64,000 nucleotides of DNA from Aselliscus stoliczkanus (GCA_033961575.1 CM066732.1:94045187-94109186); one strand, 5' to 3'; shown: positions 22,453 through 34,165, numbered from the stretch's first letter. The notes: generated by a model not told the origin, from the sequence alone. Program-made: numbers and translations.

Positions 22453-22534
22453 TTGGGTTGTCGGAAAAGTCATGACGCATTTTTGCAATGAAAAACATAG
22501 AAAAAAATACGAAATGACTTTTCCGAGAACCCGA
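22453..22534. mobile_element. Mariner-type MITE, copy 1
   Basis: 82 bp with TA duplications at 22451-22452 and 22535-22536. The ends are TTGGGTTGTCGGAAAAGTCA and, reversed, TCGGGTTCTCGGAAAAGTCA, matching at 19 of 21 positions. The middle reads GCATTTTTGCAATGAAAAAC. TA duplication and the TTGGGTT end are typical of mariner elements. The L1 text is continuous on both sides, so the insertion is younger than the L1. Copy 2 is at 51594-51674. Confidence 0.93.
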
Positions 22535-22743
22535 TATATTTCCCATCCTCATGACTACTTTGTAACTACCAATTTGTTCTTGCTAATCCTTTCATCTTTC
22601 ACACCCAGCCCCCCAAGCCCTTTACCATCTAGTAACCATCACTTTGTTCTCTGTATCTACTATGAGTCTATTTCTGTTTTATTTGCTCATTTATTCTGTT
22701 CTTTAGATTCTAGTTATATAAGTCAGTTATATTAGATTCTAGT

Positions 22744-22780
22744 TAAAATAAGTCAGACTGAGAAAGACTGACTTATTTTA
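22744..22780. repeat. 13-bp perfect hairpin, 11-nt loop
   Basis: TAAAATAAGTCAG at 22744-22756 pairs with CTGACTTATTTTA at 22768-22780. It arose where a short L1 3' UTR segment (GATTCTAGTTA..AAGTCAG) is duplicated in tandem at about 22707-22756. Confidence 0.85.
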
Positions 22781-23334
22781 TTTAGTATAATACCCTCTAG
22801 GTCCATCCATGCTGTCACAAATGGTAAGATTTCATTCTGTTTTTATGGCAGAGTAATACTCCATTTTATAAATGTATCACAATTTCTTTATCCAATTATC
22901 TATCAAAGGGCATTTTGGTTGCTTCCATATGTTGGTTATTGTGAATAGCGTGCATATATCTTTTTGAATTAGTATTTTGGATTCCTTTGGATAAATACCC
23001 AGGAGTGGAATTGCTGGGTCATAAAGTAGTTATATTTTTAATTTTTTGAGGAACCTCTATACTGTTTTCCATGATGGCTGCTCCAATCTGCAGTCCCACC
23101 AACAGTGCACAAGGGTTCCCTTTTCTTTACATCCTCACCAACATTTTTTGTCTGTATATTTATAGATATAACCTTCCTGACAGGGGTGTGAAGTGATATC
23201 TCATTGTGGTTTTTATTTGCATTTCTGTGATGATTAATGACATTGAGCATCTTGTCATATGTCTATTGGCCATCTGTATGTCCTCTTCAGAGAAATGTCT
23301 ATTCAGGTCCTCTGCCCACTTTTTAATTAGATTG

Positions 23335-23455
23335 GGTTTTTTTTTTTTTGTTTTTTTTTTGAGGGCAGTGTCACTGGCCCTCATATGTGGGACCCAAACC
23401 GGGGCCGCTGGCTTCCCAAGCCAGTGCTTAACCACCGCGCCACTCGGAGGGCCTG
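23335..23455 (-). mobile_element. tRNA-Ser-like SINE (family A), copy 3
   Basis: On the minus strand it starts GGCCCTCCGAGTGGCGCGGT (the usual GGCCGGCC start is altered), has GGTTTGGGTCCC at the B-box and ends CACTGCCCTC plus an A-rich tail with one C. It interrupts the antisense L1; a short GATTG flank at 23330-23334 recurs at 23456-23460, and the L1 text resumes at once. Confidence 0.92.
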
Positions 23456-24539
23456 GATTGTTTTTTATGAGTGTTGAGTTGTATTTTTTTTAATATAAAT
23501 GTTAGATATTATGCCCTTATCAGATGTATCATTGGAAAATACCTTCTCCCATTCAATAGGATGTCCTTTTGTTTTACTGCTGGTTTCTTTTGCTGTGCAA
23601 AACCTTTTTAGATTGATGTAGTCCCATTTGTTTAATTTTTCTTTTGTTTCCATTGCCTGAGGAGATATATCAGTAAAAATATTACTAAGGGTAATCTCTG
23701 AGAGTTTACTTGTTATATTTTATTTTAGGAGTCTATGGTTTTGAGTCTTACATTTAACTCCTTAATCTATTTTGAGTTTGAATTTATTCTTGTATATGGC
23801 ACAAGAAGATGGTCCAGTTTCATGGTTTTTCATGTATGTGTCCAATTTTCCCAGCACCATTTATTAAATCGAGTATCTTTACCCCAATGTATATTCTTGC
23901 TTTGTCATAGATTGAATGGATTAACATAGGCATGAATTTATTTCTGGGCTCTCTATTCTGCTCCATCGATCTATGTGTCTGTTTTTATGCAATACCATGC
24001 TATTTTGATTACTATGGATTCATAGTATAGTTTGATATCAGGTAGCATTATACCTCCAGCTTTGTTCTTGTTTCTCAGGATTACTGTGGCTGTTCAGAGT
24101 CTTTTATGGTTTCATATAAATTTTAGGATTATTTGTTCTAGTTTTGTAAAAAATGACATTGGTATTTTGATAGGGATTGTATTGAATCTATATATTGTTT
24201 GGGTAGCATGGAGATCTTAGTTATATTAATTATTCATATCCATGAGCATGGTATATGTTTCCATTTATTTGTATCTTCTTTAATTTCTCTCTTCAATGTC
24301 TTACAATTTTCTGAGTGCTGGTCTTTTACTTCCTTTATCAAATGTATTTATAGGGATTTTTTTGACGCAGTTGTAAATGGGATTGTTTTCTTAATTCCTC
24401 TTTCTGATAATAAATTATTGGTGCATAAAAATGCAACCCCATGTTTGAATATTAATTTTGTATCCTATTACTTTACTAAATTCTGCATAACTTTCATTTC
24501 CCTTAAGTTTATCTTCTTCTTCTGTCTGGATTGTCACAA

Positions 24540-24960
24540 TTTAATTTTTAAAAGTATGATTGCCATTCTATTACTGCACTGCTCAGAAAACTTTCCTGGC
24601 TTCCTAAAGCTTAAGGAATCCACACTCTCTATGCTGGCATTCAGAGAACTCCAGCATAACTATTAGCCCTTTGTCCTGTTATTCTTCTATATGCTCTTAT
24701 GTCACCTGAATGCTTCCACCTCATCATCTACATGCCTTCTTTCATGACAATCTTTTTCCTGAAATGTTCTTCTACCATATTTATATGTTGAAGTTATGTT
24801 CACTTCTAAGGCAGTATAAATGTCACTCTTTCCCTCTCATGCCATCAAAGATTTTACTAAAACCCAACTTGTGAACTTTATTGAATGTCCTTAATGTTCT
24901 CTCTGCATCAAATTCTTATGGTACCATATTATACGGACTTATGTCCTCTAAAATTAGTGT
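24540..24960 (+). mobile_element. L2 LINE, sense, distal ORF2 to 3' part
   Basis: Ordered L2 landmarks: CACTGCTCAGAAAACTTTCC, TGGCTTCCTAAAGCTTAAGG, CTGGCATTCAGAGAACTCC, TGAATGCTTCCACCTCATC, AAATGTTCTTCTACCATAT, GTATAAATGTCACTCTTTCC. Decayed; starts directly after the truncated 5' end of the antisense L1. The 155-codon frame at 24199-24666 spans antisense L1 and this L2. Confidence 0.7.
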
Positions 24961-25199
24961 TGCCAAACAATAAAATTTTGGTTTAAAATTTTGAAGTTTA
25001 ATTTTCTTTCATAAAAATTCAATGGGCAGTGCAGAGCCAGGGATACAGCTTAACTCCTCAGAGATCTCAGGAACCCAGGTTCCTCCTACACATGGCTCTC
25101 ATTTTAATAGTATAAAATGGCAATGTGAGCTTCAGTCATTGTAAATTCTAGGCAATAGGATGGAGGAAGACACAACCAAATAAGTGGAAAAGGTTTCAT

Positions 25200-25395
25200 T
25201 CCAGATGTGTTTTTTAAAATAAACTTCGTAGAGGTATAATATACATAGTAAAAAAAAAAAATACATATTCTAAGTTTACAGTTAAAGGAATTTTGACAAA
25301 TACTGACCAGTAATATAATCAAGATCTAGAAATTTTCTATCAACCCAGAAATTTCCCTTTTGCTCTTTTGTAGTCAGTCATCCCAACCCTGGCTC
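25200..25395 (-). mobile_element. L1M LINE 3' UTR fragment, probably antisense
   Basis: Has AAACTTCGTAGAGGTATAAT, TAAGTTTACAGTTAAAGGAA, TTTTGACAAATACTGACC, AATCAAGATCTAGAAATTTTC and the CCCAACCCTGGCTC end. This is the usual antisense L1M 3' UTR block. Confidence 0.6.
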
Positions 25396-25404
25396 TTATT
25401 AACA

Positions 25405-25900
25405 GGCTAAATAAGAAAAAAAACAACCATAAGATCATCTCCATATATATTAAAAATCATATGATGAAATTCAACACGATTTTCAATACAATATTTTCTA
25501 AGTTAGAAAGAGGCTTTCTTCAACCTGATAAAGAGCACCTATGAAAAGCCTTTGGCTAGCATCATACTTAATGGAGACACTGAATACTTTCCCCCTACAA
25601 TCAGGAAAAAGACAAGGATTTTTACTATCACCATTTTTATTCAACATTGTATTGGTGGCCCTAGCCAGCACAATAAAGCAAGGGGAAAAAGAGGTAATAA
25701 AACGCAAATGAATTGAATAATGAGAAGCTAAATAGTCTCTATTTGCAGACAATATGATCATTTTTATAGAAAATCATTTGGAACTTATTTTAAAAAGCTT
25801 TTAGGACTAATAAGTGATTTAGGAAGTTAAGATGGAGGTTAATGTACAGAAATAAACTATATTTCTACATGCTATTAGCAAACAATCAGAAATTAAAATT
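25405..25900 (+). mobile_element. L1 LINE ORF2 fragment, sense, reverse-transcriptase region
   Basis: Reads along L1 ORF2: CTTAATGGAGACACTGAATAC, TTCAACATTGTATTGGTGGCC, CTAGCCAGCACAATAAAGC, then TCTATTTGCAGACAATATGATC, which decodes as L-F-A-D-N-M-I, a damaged form of the reverse-transcriptase F/YADD motif. Frameshifts and stops break it. Opposite in orientation to neighbouring L1 pieces, so it is a separate insertion or an inverted segment. Confidence 0.85.
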
Positions 25901-25949
25901 AAATTTGTAGTCATTTTGCCAGTATTTACTACAAAAATTCTATAATTCT

Positions 25950-27060
25950 ATGCACCTTTCTTTCCACTCCTTTTGGGAAAATAATCTCACAGGTGTTGTT
26001 CCACAGGTCACACAGTCTTCAATTTTTCCATTTTTTTTCTCTGTATACTTCAATTTAGATAGTTTCTATTGCTGTCTTCATGTTCATCTTTTCTTCTGCA
26101 GTATTAATCTGCTATTAATTCTATTAAGTAAATTTTCATTTCATATATTGTATTTTTCATCTCTAAAGTTTTTTTTTATATTATTGACTTATTTCTTTAT
26201 TATTATTATGTTTTTCTTTAGGAACTATTGATCACATTTATAGTACTTGATTTAAAATCATTCTCTTTTAATTTCATCATCAATGTCATTTCTGGTTTTG
26301 TTTATCTTTTCTCCTATTTTGTAGTAACAATTTGTTGTTTCTTTGCTTGTCTAGCAAATTTTTATTGACTATCAGATTATGAATATTACAATATTGAGTG
26401 CTGACTATGTTTTCTTCCTTTAAGGAGTGTTGAAGTAGGCTTGTTAGGCAATTAAGTTACTTGCAAAGCTTGCATTTTAAAGTTTATTTTTAAGCTTTGT
26501 TAGGATTGGTCTAGAGAAGCCTTTACTGTAGGACTAATTCGGTCATACTACCAAGCCATGACCCTTCTAGGGTCTTTATTGAATTCCCTGAGGGTTTAAT
26601 GAAAGTTCTCTGCTCTAGGTGGAAGGAATTTGAATCTCTCAACCTTGTTCAAGCTCTAGGAGTTGTTCAGCATATGACTCCTCAGTTAGGTGTTTTCCCT
26701 CAGCAATTGTGTTTTGTGGAGTTTCACTATCTACATGTATAAAGGGACCTTTATGCATATTCCTCTGCACAGATTACTCCTCTCCAATACCTTGTGCTAC
26801 AAATTCTGTCTGCCTCAACTTCTCCCAAATCCAGTATTTGTCTTTTCATCTCAGCAAGCTCTTCTGTTGTCTGCTTGGGATCTTACTTGCCATCTTCTAA
26901 GGCAGAAAGCAAGGCCAATAGTAGGCTCCACCTCTGTTTCCCTTTACTCCACGATCATAGCCCTGCTCTGCCTATTGTCTCAATGTCTGAAAGAGTTGTT
27001 TAATATATTTTGCCACTTCTTAAACTTGTTTATAGTAAGTAGGCTGATTTTGTGCCAATA
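25950..27060. mobile_element. L1M LINE 3' UTR-type block
   Basis: Follows a known long L1M block: TTAATCTGCTATTAATTCTA, CATATATTGTATTTTTCATC, GCTTGTCTAGCAAATTTTTATT, CTTTAAGGAGTGTTGAAGTA, then much later GTCTCAATGTCTGAAAGAGT and TTAATATATTTTGCCAC. Orientation not settled. The overlapping frames at 26690-27061 are by-products. Confidence 0.65.
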
Positions 27061-27565
27061 AGAAGCTGAAATCCACTAATAATGAATTAGAAAGAGTTAT
27101 GTTCCCTCTTTTTACTACTCATTAGTTAGAACTGAGGCTATCCTTACCTATAAAAATAAAAACTGGAAATGCAGCTTTTCTTTCCGGGGTTGTCATATGC
27201 TTAGTGAAAAAAATCAAGGAAGAGTGAATTTTGAGGAAGAATGAGCATATCTCCTGTAACCGTATAGCCGTTAGATTCCTTAGCAGTTCAGTAGCTCTCT
27301 GAGTGAGGGTCAGAGCCTTCTTCATTTCAGTGGCCCCTGAAGAGCATGGTGCTCATGAAGGACTTAGGAAACATAAAATTGAAAAGAATATGGCCCTGAA
27401 CACTGAACTCATGATTACCCAAATCACCAAAGAGAAAATTAGGTATGAGGAAAGAAGACAACGTATGCTGGGTGGGGAGAACATTGGAAATTATCTTGGA
27501 ACTCTAAATGCATTAACCTATAGATTATTTAAAAACTATTGAGGAATTGGAGACTACAAAACCTT
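27061..27565. other. Gene-free stretch, no recognised repeat
   Basis: No supported gene. A 79-codon frame at 27303-27542 has no known domain. Confidence 0.4.
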
Positions 27566-27569
27566 GCAG

Positions 27570-27785
27570 CTCCACTCACCTCAAATGTCCTTTTCATGTC
27601 ACCATATCACTTCTTCCAAGGGTAGATCCTAAGCAAGCTGCTAGATGAAGCCTTTTCTGACCACCCAACCTATGGCAAACAGCTCTTTATAGCATGATTT
27701 GTGTTAATTTCTTAAAGCATATAATGACTTAAGTTTATTTCTACCCTCAGAAAGTAAAATCTATTTGAAGTGGCAAAATAAATTT
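27570..27785 (+). mobile_element. L2 LINE 3' part, sense
   Basis: Contains TAGATGAAGCCTTTTCTGACC, ACCCAACC, TTATAGCATGATTTGTGTTAA, CTACCCTCAGAAAGTAAAAT, in the order of the L2 end ('gaagccttccctgaccaccc'). Confidence 0.55.
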
Positions 27786-28028
27786 TAAAAATTATCTTTT
27801 ATTTCTGTAAGTCTTTGCTTTCCTCACAGCACCTGAGAGTGGGCATATTAAATAAGAACATTGTTCCTTGATCTGGTGTCGAACATCTGGTTGGATGTTG
27901 TTTGAGGGTCAGCTGAGACCTCAAAAGAGAACAAGCATGGTGACAGCACCTATCACCTCATCACTGGGGTGATGGGACCACTTTCTCAGGGAGACAGTCC
28001 CTGACTACCATCAAAACAGGAAACACAG

Positions 28029-28145
28029 GGGGCCGGCCGAGTGGCACAGTGGTTAAGCACTGGCTTGGGAAGCCAGCGGCCCAGTTCGGGTCCTACATGT
28101 GAGGGCCAGTGACACAGCCCTCAAAAACAAACAAACAAAAAAAAC
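28029..28145 (+). mobile_element. tRNA-Ser-like SINE (family A), copy 4
   Basis: GGGGCCGGCCGAGTGGCACAG start, A-box GTGGCACAGTGGTTAAGC, B-box AGTTCGGGTCCT, CCAGTGACACAGCCCTC end, and a tail of CAAA units. The perfect 14-bp target-site duplication AACAGGAAACACAG is at 28015-28028 and 28146-28159. Confidence 0.95.
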
Positions 28146-28204
28146 AACAGGAAACACAGACCATCAATATGACCCTTCCTTGTTTTACTTTTTCCCCTAA
28201 CCGA

Positions 28205-28350
28205 TCACTATAGAACATACCATATATGGTAAATATTTATTTTCTTTATTGTCTATCGTTCTTTCCATTCCAGTAAAGGCTGGGATATTTGTTCTTTTTT
28301 GTCACTGCTATATTTCTAGAACATAAACATTTGTAAAATGAAAGAATGAG
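28205..28350 (+). mobile_element. L2 LINE 3' end, sense, decayed
   Basis: Has CTTTCCATTCCAGTAAAGGC, TGGGATATTTGTTC and a terminal TGTAAAATGAAAGAATGAG, in L2 3'-end order. Possibly the end of the same L2 as at 27570-27785. Confidence 0.5.
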
Positions 28351-29152
28351 AGATGATAACAAAAGAAGTTAAATGAGAAGGACACCATGGAAAAAATTGA
28401 GATGAGATATAAAATGTGGTGGGGTGTTTGCTACCCTCTAAATGACAAAGGGGATTATATTTGATGATGAGAGGATCTTGGGTAGCTCTTTAAGGGCCAT
28501 GTGAAAAAGAAACTGAAATATGAAAGGGTGGGTGAAAGGGTTTTTCTCTGTCCTATTTGTATAATTCAGTCAATTCGTATTTTGAGTTTGTAGGAGAGCC
28601 TTTCAATACTAGTTAAAATTGAAAATGACCAAATCACAGAAAAATTTATCAAGTAAGACAATATTGGATTTGTAATTAAAAATCAAAATAAGAAAAACAG
28701 AAGTGCATATTGAAATTTTTATTTAGTTTCCAACCAAGGGATATAGTTGTCTTTTATGTATAAAGTAAATTTCTGGTTGCCACAAGTCCTATAAAAACAG
28801 TATTTATAACAAGTGGTTCCTGTCCCTGTTTTTTCCTGCCTTATGATTTGAAAATGGGTGTTTTATTTTTTTTCTCCTTTTCACATTTAGTCTGAATCCC
28901 TTTTCCATTCCTTGGCCTCCATTTCAGCACCAAGGGGCTCATTATTGCAAAGTTAAAAAGCCATAAGCAAGGGAAGTGTATAAAACAAACTGCAACAGAG
29001 GCACAGCTATCATCTTACCATCGTAACCACGATGAATTGCTGGGTGGCACCAGGAAGCTCACTGGTACCTTGGCATATGGCGGTTGGAACCTGGTAATTT
29101 GGTTAGATTAAAAGTTGGTATGGAATTGCCATTAGACTTTCATTGAGTTCTG

Positions 29153-29208
<56 letters not shown>

Positions 29209-31040
29209 TGTAGGGCCAGGAAAGAGAGTAACGAAAGGGCAGAGAAGGGGAGAGAAGGGAAGCATGTTAAATCAACCCTAGGCTCTGCTATCTTTATGTT
29301 TTGAATACAAATGACCTGGAAGGGTCATGGCTTCACCTCTATGGTCTTTCTCTTCCCATGGATCTCAGTATTTTGTTGGCAACGCTTTTTTGTGGGAGCC
29401 CACCAACTTGGTTGGTTGATTGGTTTTGCCTACTCTACTTCTTTCTCAAAGGAGTATTCCAGCAGAAAGGGTAGAATTCAAATCCCACGACTCATACCGC
29501 TTTCAAACAATCAAAGACATGAAAATACTAAAGAAAGGAACAATGCAGGTTGGGATCAGGAGGAGGGAGATGTGTGAAAGAGGTGGTAGACCTTTCCTTC
29601 ATTGTGAACTTGGTTCAGACATGTGTCACACATACTTTCAGTTTTAAACCAGGATCTCAGCATGTAATAAAATTCCTGAGAGCATGTGGCTATCTAGGGC
29701 AAGAGAGCAACCCATTTAGCTGCACTGAATTTCTTCTTAAAGAAGACATGGGTTGACAGTGTGAGAAAACATGGACTCAACTTTCTCCCAACACAGTCTT
29801 CAGCTGTAGGTTCAGCTTAGGTCCCTAACCTTGTAGCCAGGTCTCAGGGCAATGAAACTCAGTTACCCAACTGAACACTGTCTATGAATTCACAAGCTGA
29901 AATTTATAGGACCCAGTGAGCTGAAAATTATAGGGCACTGTGCCACATAGGAGACTTAGTTTCATGTTTATTTTGAGATTTCAATTTCAAATTAAGTTAA
30001 GAGTAAAAAATGCTTTACAAGATCATAGTGATTTGTTTCTCTCATCTTTTTGGGACAAACTGTTCATGGACAAACTACTAACCCCTTGTGAATTAGATAC
30101 AAAAACTTACAAACCAGGTAGATTGGGTGTTAGCAACAACATCCACCCACTCAGGGATCCCCAACATGGAGGGGCAGGGATATCTCCTCTTTGCAAGGAG
30201 TGCATCAATACCCATAAGCAAAGAAACCTAGATGGCATAGGTTCAATGTCCTTCCTCCCACCTGCCTCATGTCCCTTGGGTACAGTAGAGAAGGAGCACT
30301 TTTTCCTTTGTCCCTTCTAACCTCTGTTGTGGAAACCTCTGATGTCTTTTCCTAGCATTCTTTCTGTTCTTTTGTGTCTATCGCTGCATTTTTGCATATC
30401 AATTCAATGACTCCATCATGCCTGCAATAACACTCCGCCACTTCTCGCAATTACTTTTCTTGTACTGGAAAAGAAGAAAAAGCTCAACTGAATCTGGGCT
30501 TAGGCAACAAAAACATTTTAACACTGTAAATAAATTTTCTGAATGTTTTGGGAGATATACCATTTTCTAGCTAAATGTTAAGGATTGTACCACATGGAGG
30601 TGAAGTGTACATGTCCAGGGAAGTTAGGAAAAGAACCCCAAAGAAACAGGGTGACAAAAGAGAGTGTGGTCATGGCTACTACCATGCAAAAGCCTGAGTC
30701 CATGTGTGACATCTGCTATACCATCAAGTGGGACTCCAGGTTAAAGGAGATCCTTCAGCCAGCCTTTTGCAAACCATGCTCCCTAGATTTAATATTGATG
30801 AGGAGAAATGAGAGTTTGCCTAACTCTGAGTCCCAATAAGGAAGTCATCAGACTTGTATTCTAAACTGTAACAGGGAGGTATACCATTTGCACTAATAAA
30901 CCTGAGTCTCAGTATCCACTAACATTGGTGAAATCAGAATAATTATCCTTTCTTTTCTCTTCTTCCCCTGCATCTCCTCTGCTACCTGTTAGAGCTATTC
31001 CTCCCATAACCTACTCTATTCACTTCATGGATTACTGGAG
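28351..31040. other. 2.7 kb gene-free stretch, mostly unique
   Basis: Apart from a (GT)n tract no repeat is clear. Several frames of 60-126 codons (29311-29756, 29940-30320, 30585-30839) overlap in different phases and have no domains; I treat them as chance. Confidence 0.4.
29155..29206. repeat. (GT)26 microsatellite
   Basis: An uninterrupted GT dinucleotide run of 52 bp; likely polymorphic and Z-DNA-prone. Confidence 0.98.
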
Positions 31041-31044
31041 AATC

Positions 31045-31260
31045 AGGAGCCAACAGTAATGATGATAATAGCAATAGCTACCATATACTGTGTATATTTC
31101 ATGTGCTGCATACTAATATGTCCCCTTCAATCCTCAAACAACCTTAGGGCAAGAACATTGTTATCTCCATGTTCCCATAAGGAATCTGAGATGAGAAAAC
31201 TGAAGAACCACTAGGGAAATAAAGCAGGCAGTGGTGGGCATCTCTAAAAGCCAGAGTTTC
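31045..31260 (-). mobile_element. MIR SINE, antisense
   Basis: Reversed MIR order: GATGATAATAGCAATAGCTACC, ATGTGCTGCATACTAATATG, TCAATCCTCAAACAACCTTAG, GTTATCTCCATGTTCCCATA, GAGATGAGAAAACTGAAGAAC. Confidence 0.8.
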
Positions 31261-31595
31261 ACTATAGCACATTATATCTTTTAAATTGTAAAGCATAACA
31301 TAGATATATGGTATTGGTTACACCTATTAAAGCCCTTCACAACCCTACTCCTGCAATTGTAAATTCTCCCTGATGCTCTAAAAATATCAGAGGCAGGATG
31401 TTTACCACAAGGCACCTGACAGGTTAGATGGGTAACACCTTACATGATAAGCCATGGGGATGCCTTTGACAGGGATTTATGAATTTCTCTCTTTGGCTTA
31501 CCTGACCTTCAAATTCACAGTGGGATTTAAAGGGAAAAGTGATACTGAATAACAACTGTCAATTTTCCTACCACTTTGTGGAATCTCAGTCTCTC
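31261..31595. other. Gene-free stretch between MIR copies
   Basis: No gene or clear repeat is visible. Confidence 0.35.
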
Positions 31596-31599
31596 CGAT

Positions 31600-31790
31600 G
31601 GCAAGTATTTTGGCTCAAATAATAATACATAAAGTTCATATCCAGGACTTTAGAGTTTACAAAGGTCCTTCATATAAATGTCCACATTTAACTCCATTCA
31701 ACTTGAAAGCTAAGTATTATTATGGCAATTTTACAAATGAGAAGGGCAAGACGTTTTACCTTAAAAGTCTGTATTGTCCAGTTATAAAAA
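31600..31790 (-). mobile_element. MIR SINE, antisense, decayed
   Basis: Weaker reversed MIR order: TAATAATACATAAAGTTCAT, CATTTAACTCCATTCAACTTG, GTATTATTATGGCAATTTTAC, AAATGAGAAGGGCAAGACG. Confidence 0.5.
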
Positions 31791-32114
31791 TCTCCCAGAA
31801 TTAGAGTGACTCAGTTGGCCTGGTGGGACCAGCATAGTTCACTCTCAAAAGTGTTCTCATTTGAGGGATAAATTATACAATCAACTTACCCCAAAGCATG
31901 GAATTAAATACAGAATTTCACTTGCAACTAGCAAATCTTGATAGTATGGTGAGTTACGCCTTGGGCCATCAGGGTCACAGCTGTGCCTCTCTGGCATAAG
32001 GGTGATTCCTTAAGCGAACAGTTGTTTGGGGCATCAGTAATTTTATTTTTAATACTCTCCACCTTGAACTGAAAGCCCCTCTCTAGGTCAACCACTCAAT
32101 GTTTGTTTCCTGGC

Positions 32115-32255
32115 CCTGGCAGCACATAGATCCACCTGGTGTGTCTTTTAAAACCAGGACTGCCACAGACCCACCTGGGACCCCCTGAGCCCTGACTGCA
32201 GGGGTAGAGTCTGGGACCAGGGCAGTTTTCACAATCTCTCCAGACAGGGTTTTGA
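32115..32255. mobile_element. MER5A-like hAT-Charlie remnant
   Basis: Reads like MER5A with many changes: GCACATAGATCCACCTGGTG, TCTTTTAAAACCAGGACTG, ACCCACCTGGGACCCCCTGA, and a TTTTCACAATCTCTCCAG end. The terminal CAGTGGTTCTC ends are lost. Confidence 0.5.
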
Positions 32256-34035
32256 CAGTGCAGCCAGAAGTGATGACTGGGAGCATGTGAATAGGCACAA
32301 GTTGATAAGAGTGAAGTATTTTAGACCCACAAGGAAGGCAATACAGAGGAGAGATCAGAGCCGGGGTGGAGGGTGGGGGGACATTGCCAAAGAGGGGAAA
32401 CGAAAGATATCGGTGTTTACCTTTTCTATCTTATGAAACCTGTATGTGTTTATGTCGACTTATGGGAGGGGAGGATTATTCAGGAGGAATCGTGTATGAA
32501 AATAAAACTTGTATGTTAGCATCATGCCTTCTAAGGGATAAAATGTCTTTATTATTTTACTTATTTCAGACTATGCTCGCTGAGAAAGGAGAAAAGTACC
32601 GCATTGTGCAGTGAAAGACATGGGGTCACAGAGAAGTTAAGGGCTGAGTCGTGGGTCATGCAGTGATAACCCAGACTTTGAATGAGCAGTCAAAATTGCT
32701 GATTATTAAACTAATGTTCTATGAAAATTCAAGCCTGTTAAGAAAGAAGTTTCACTATTTCCCCAATTCATGAGAGTATTTTTAAAGCAGAATATTATAA
32801 GACCGATTTCATGGTTATTTATTGCAATACATGTTTATTTTCCTTTGAAATTCACTAAATCATATCTTAATCTCTTTGCTATAATTTTTCCATGGAAAGA
32901 AAATAACATTTCAGTTAATGCAGTTTCAATATGCTGGGAGCTCAGTCTCCTGTTTCAGGCCCCGTCCAGAACCAGCGCCTGCGGACACGGGAGGCCAGGC
33001 CAGGGGCTTGCTCCTTCCTGGTGCACATCACTACAGTGTAGAATCACTGAATTCTTTGCTGACAACTCCAAGTAGCCAAATTCTTTCCTTTAGATTTTTT
33101 TTTCTTTAGTTTATCCTAGGATTCTATTCTAAGAGGTCATTTCTCAGCATTTTCTCCAGCTGTCACCCTCTTAAAACTCCCATCTTAAATCTAATTCTTC
33201 CATCTCTCCTCCCACTTTGCTGGTGTTCAATCAATCAGCTATGGTAAGAGTGGAGAATAGAGCCCCTGGGTTCCTTCTTTCATGGCGCTGATTAGCCAGG
33301 TACAGATAGAACAGTAAATTCAGGGCCATTTCTTAGACCCAGAGTCTGTCATTTAAGAATATCTAACATAATAGTGTATAATATGATTGCAAGCAGGGGT
33401 ATGAAAAGAACCCCTGGAATTCAGTTCCCTCAGACTGGTGGACCAGCAGAAATAAAAATTACATCCAAAGACGGTCCTTACTAGCCATAATTTCAGCCTA
33501 AACTTCTCTCCAGGAACCCTGAGGGCCTCATGCTGAATAGCAGAAGAGTGGGGTTCCCCTTAGATGTCCATCACAGAGACCTGGCCAGGTAAACGGAAAT
33601 AAGTCCCTAAACACTTGATAGCAGGTCTAAGTCACTTACAGTCTCAAATGGTATGAGAGGGTTGGGAAAACTAGTCAAAGAGCTGATATCCTAATGAACT
33701 TAAACATAACATAAAAATTATTTGACACAGAATAAGGTTAGTTTAAAAAAAATGGTAAAAGGAAGTAGGGTAGGGATTGCAGTTTGGAGAAGAAGACTGG
33801 AAAAAAAGTAATTGTAAAGTTTGCTGTGAAATGCCCCCGGGTCCACCTGGTAAATCCAGATGGGCTTCCTAAGGAAGGAAGGGAGACTAGACAAGTACTT
33901 TTGAGCAACCTTTCAAATGATAAGGAAGACCCTTAAGCAGACAAGAAATGAAAGGCTCTCGATCTGAGAGTAACTGAGGAAGGGTGTAAAAGTGAAAGTG
34001 GGGAGAGCATTAGCATATTAGGTTAATTTAATAGA
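32256..34035. other. 1.8 kb gene-free stretch, mostly unique
   Basis: No gene is supported. A short GC-richer patch at 32950-33015 with CCCCGTCCAGAACCAGCGCC and several CpGs is isolated. Overlapping 101- and 63-codon frames there have no domains. Confidence 0.4.
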
Positions 34036-34039
34036 GAAT

Positions 34040-34165
34040 TGTTTATGTGTGTGCCTGTCTCCTTCATAAGCCTCTTAAGGGCTGGGGCTGGTTACCTTTA
34101 TGTTCTACACATCATATAAGCCTAATAAATGATTGTTGATTAAATAAATACATGATTGAATGAAA
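34040..34165 (+). mobile_element. L2 LINE 3' end, sense
   Basis: GCCTGTCTCCTTCATAAGCCT, CTTAAGGGCTGGGGCTGG and the AATAAATGATTGTTGATTAAA end match the L2 terminus. Confidence 0.7.

Larger units (their letters stand above)
22115..24500 (-). mobile_element. L1 LINE, antisense, 3' UTR and distal ORF2, carrying a MITE and a SINE
   Basis: About 2.3 kb of reverse-orientation L1. The 3' UTR comes first (AATTAGTTTCAGGTATACAAAA, GACTATATTCCCTATGCTGTG), then antisense ORF2 (GGTCCATCCATGCTGTCACAAA, GGATAAATACCCAGGAGTGG, CACCAACAGTGCACAAGGGT, GGCCATCTGTATGTCCTCTT, AGTATCTTTACCCCAATGTA, TATACCTCCAGCTTTGTTCTT). It is 5'-truncated at the right end. Younger insertions are a mariner MITE (22453-22534) and a SINE (23335-23455). 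A partial repeat of the 3' UTR sits near 22120-22340 (two GTTTCA.GTATACAAA-like blocks). Confidence 0.93.

Noticed and set aside
24199..24666. Longest open frame in the window (155 codons, plus strand)
   Set aside because: It spans the end of an antisense L1 and the start of an L2, has no recognisable domain, and has a Phe/Ile/Leu-rich composition typical of AT-rich non-coding DNA.
32950..33015. CpG island or promoter
   Set aside because: Only a few CpGs in under 100 bp, far below island length, with no TATA or start-site pattern.
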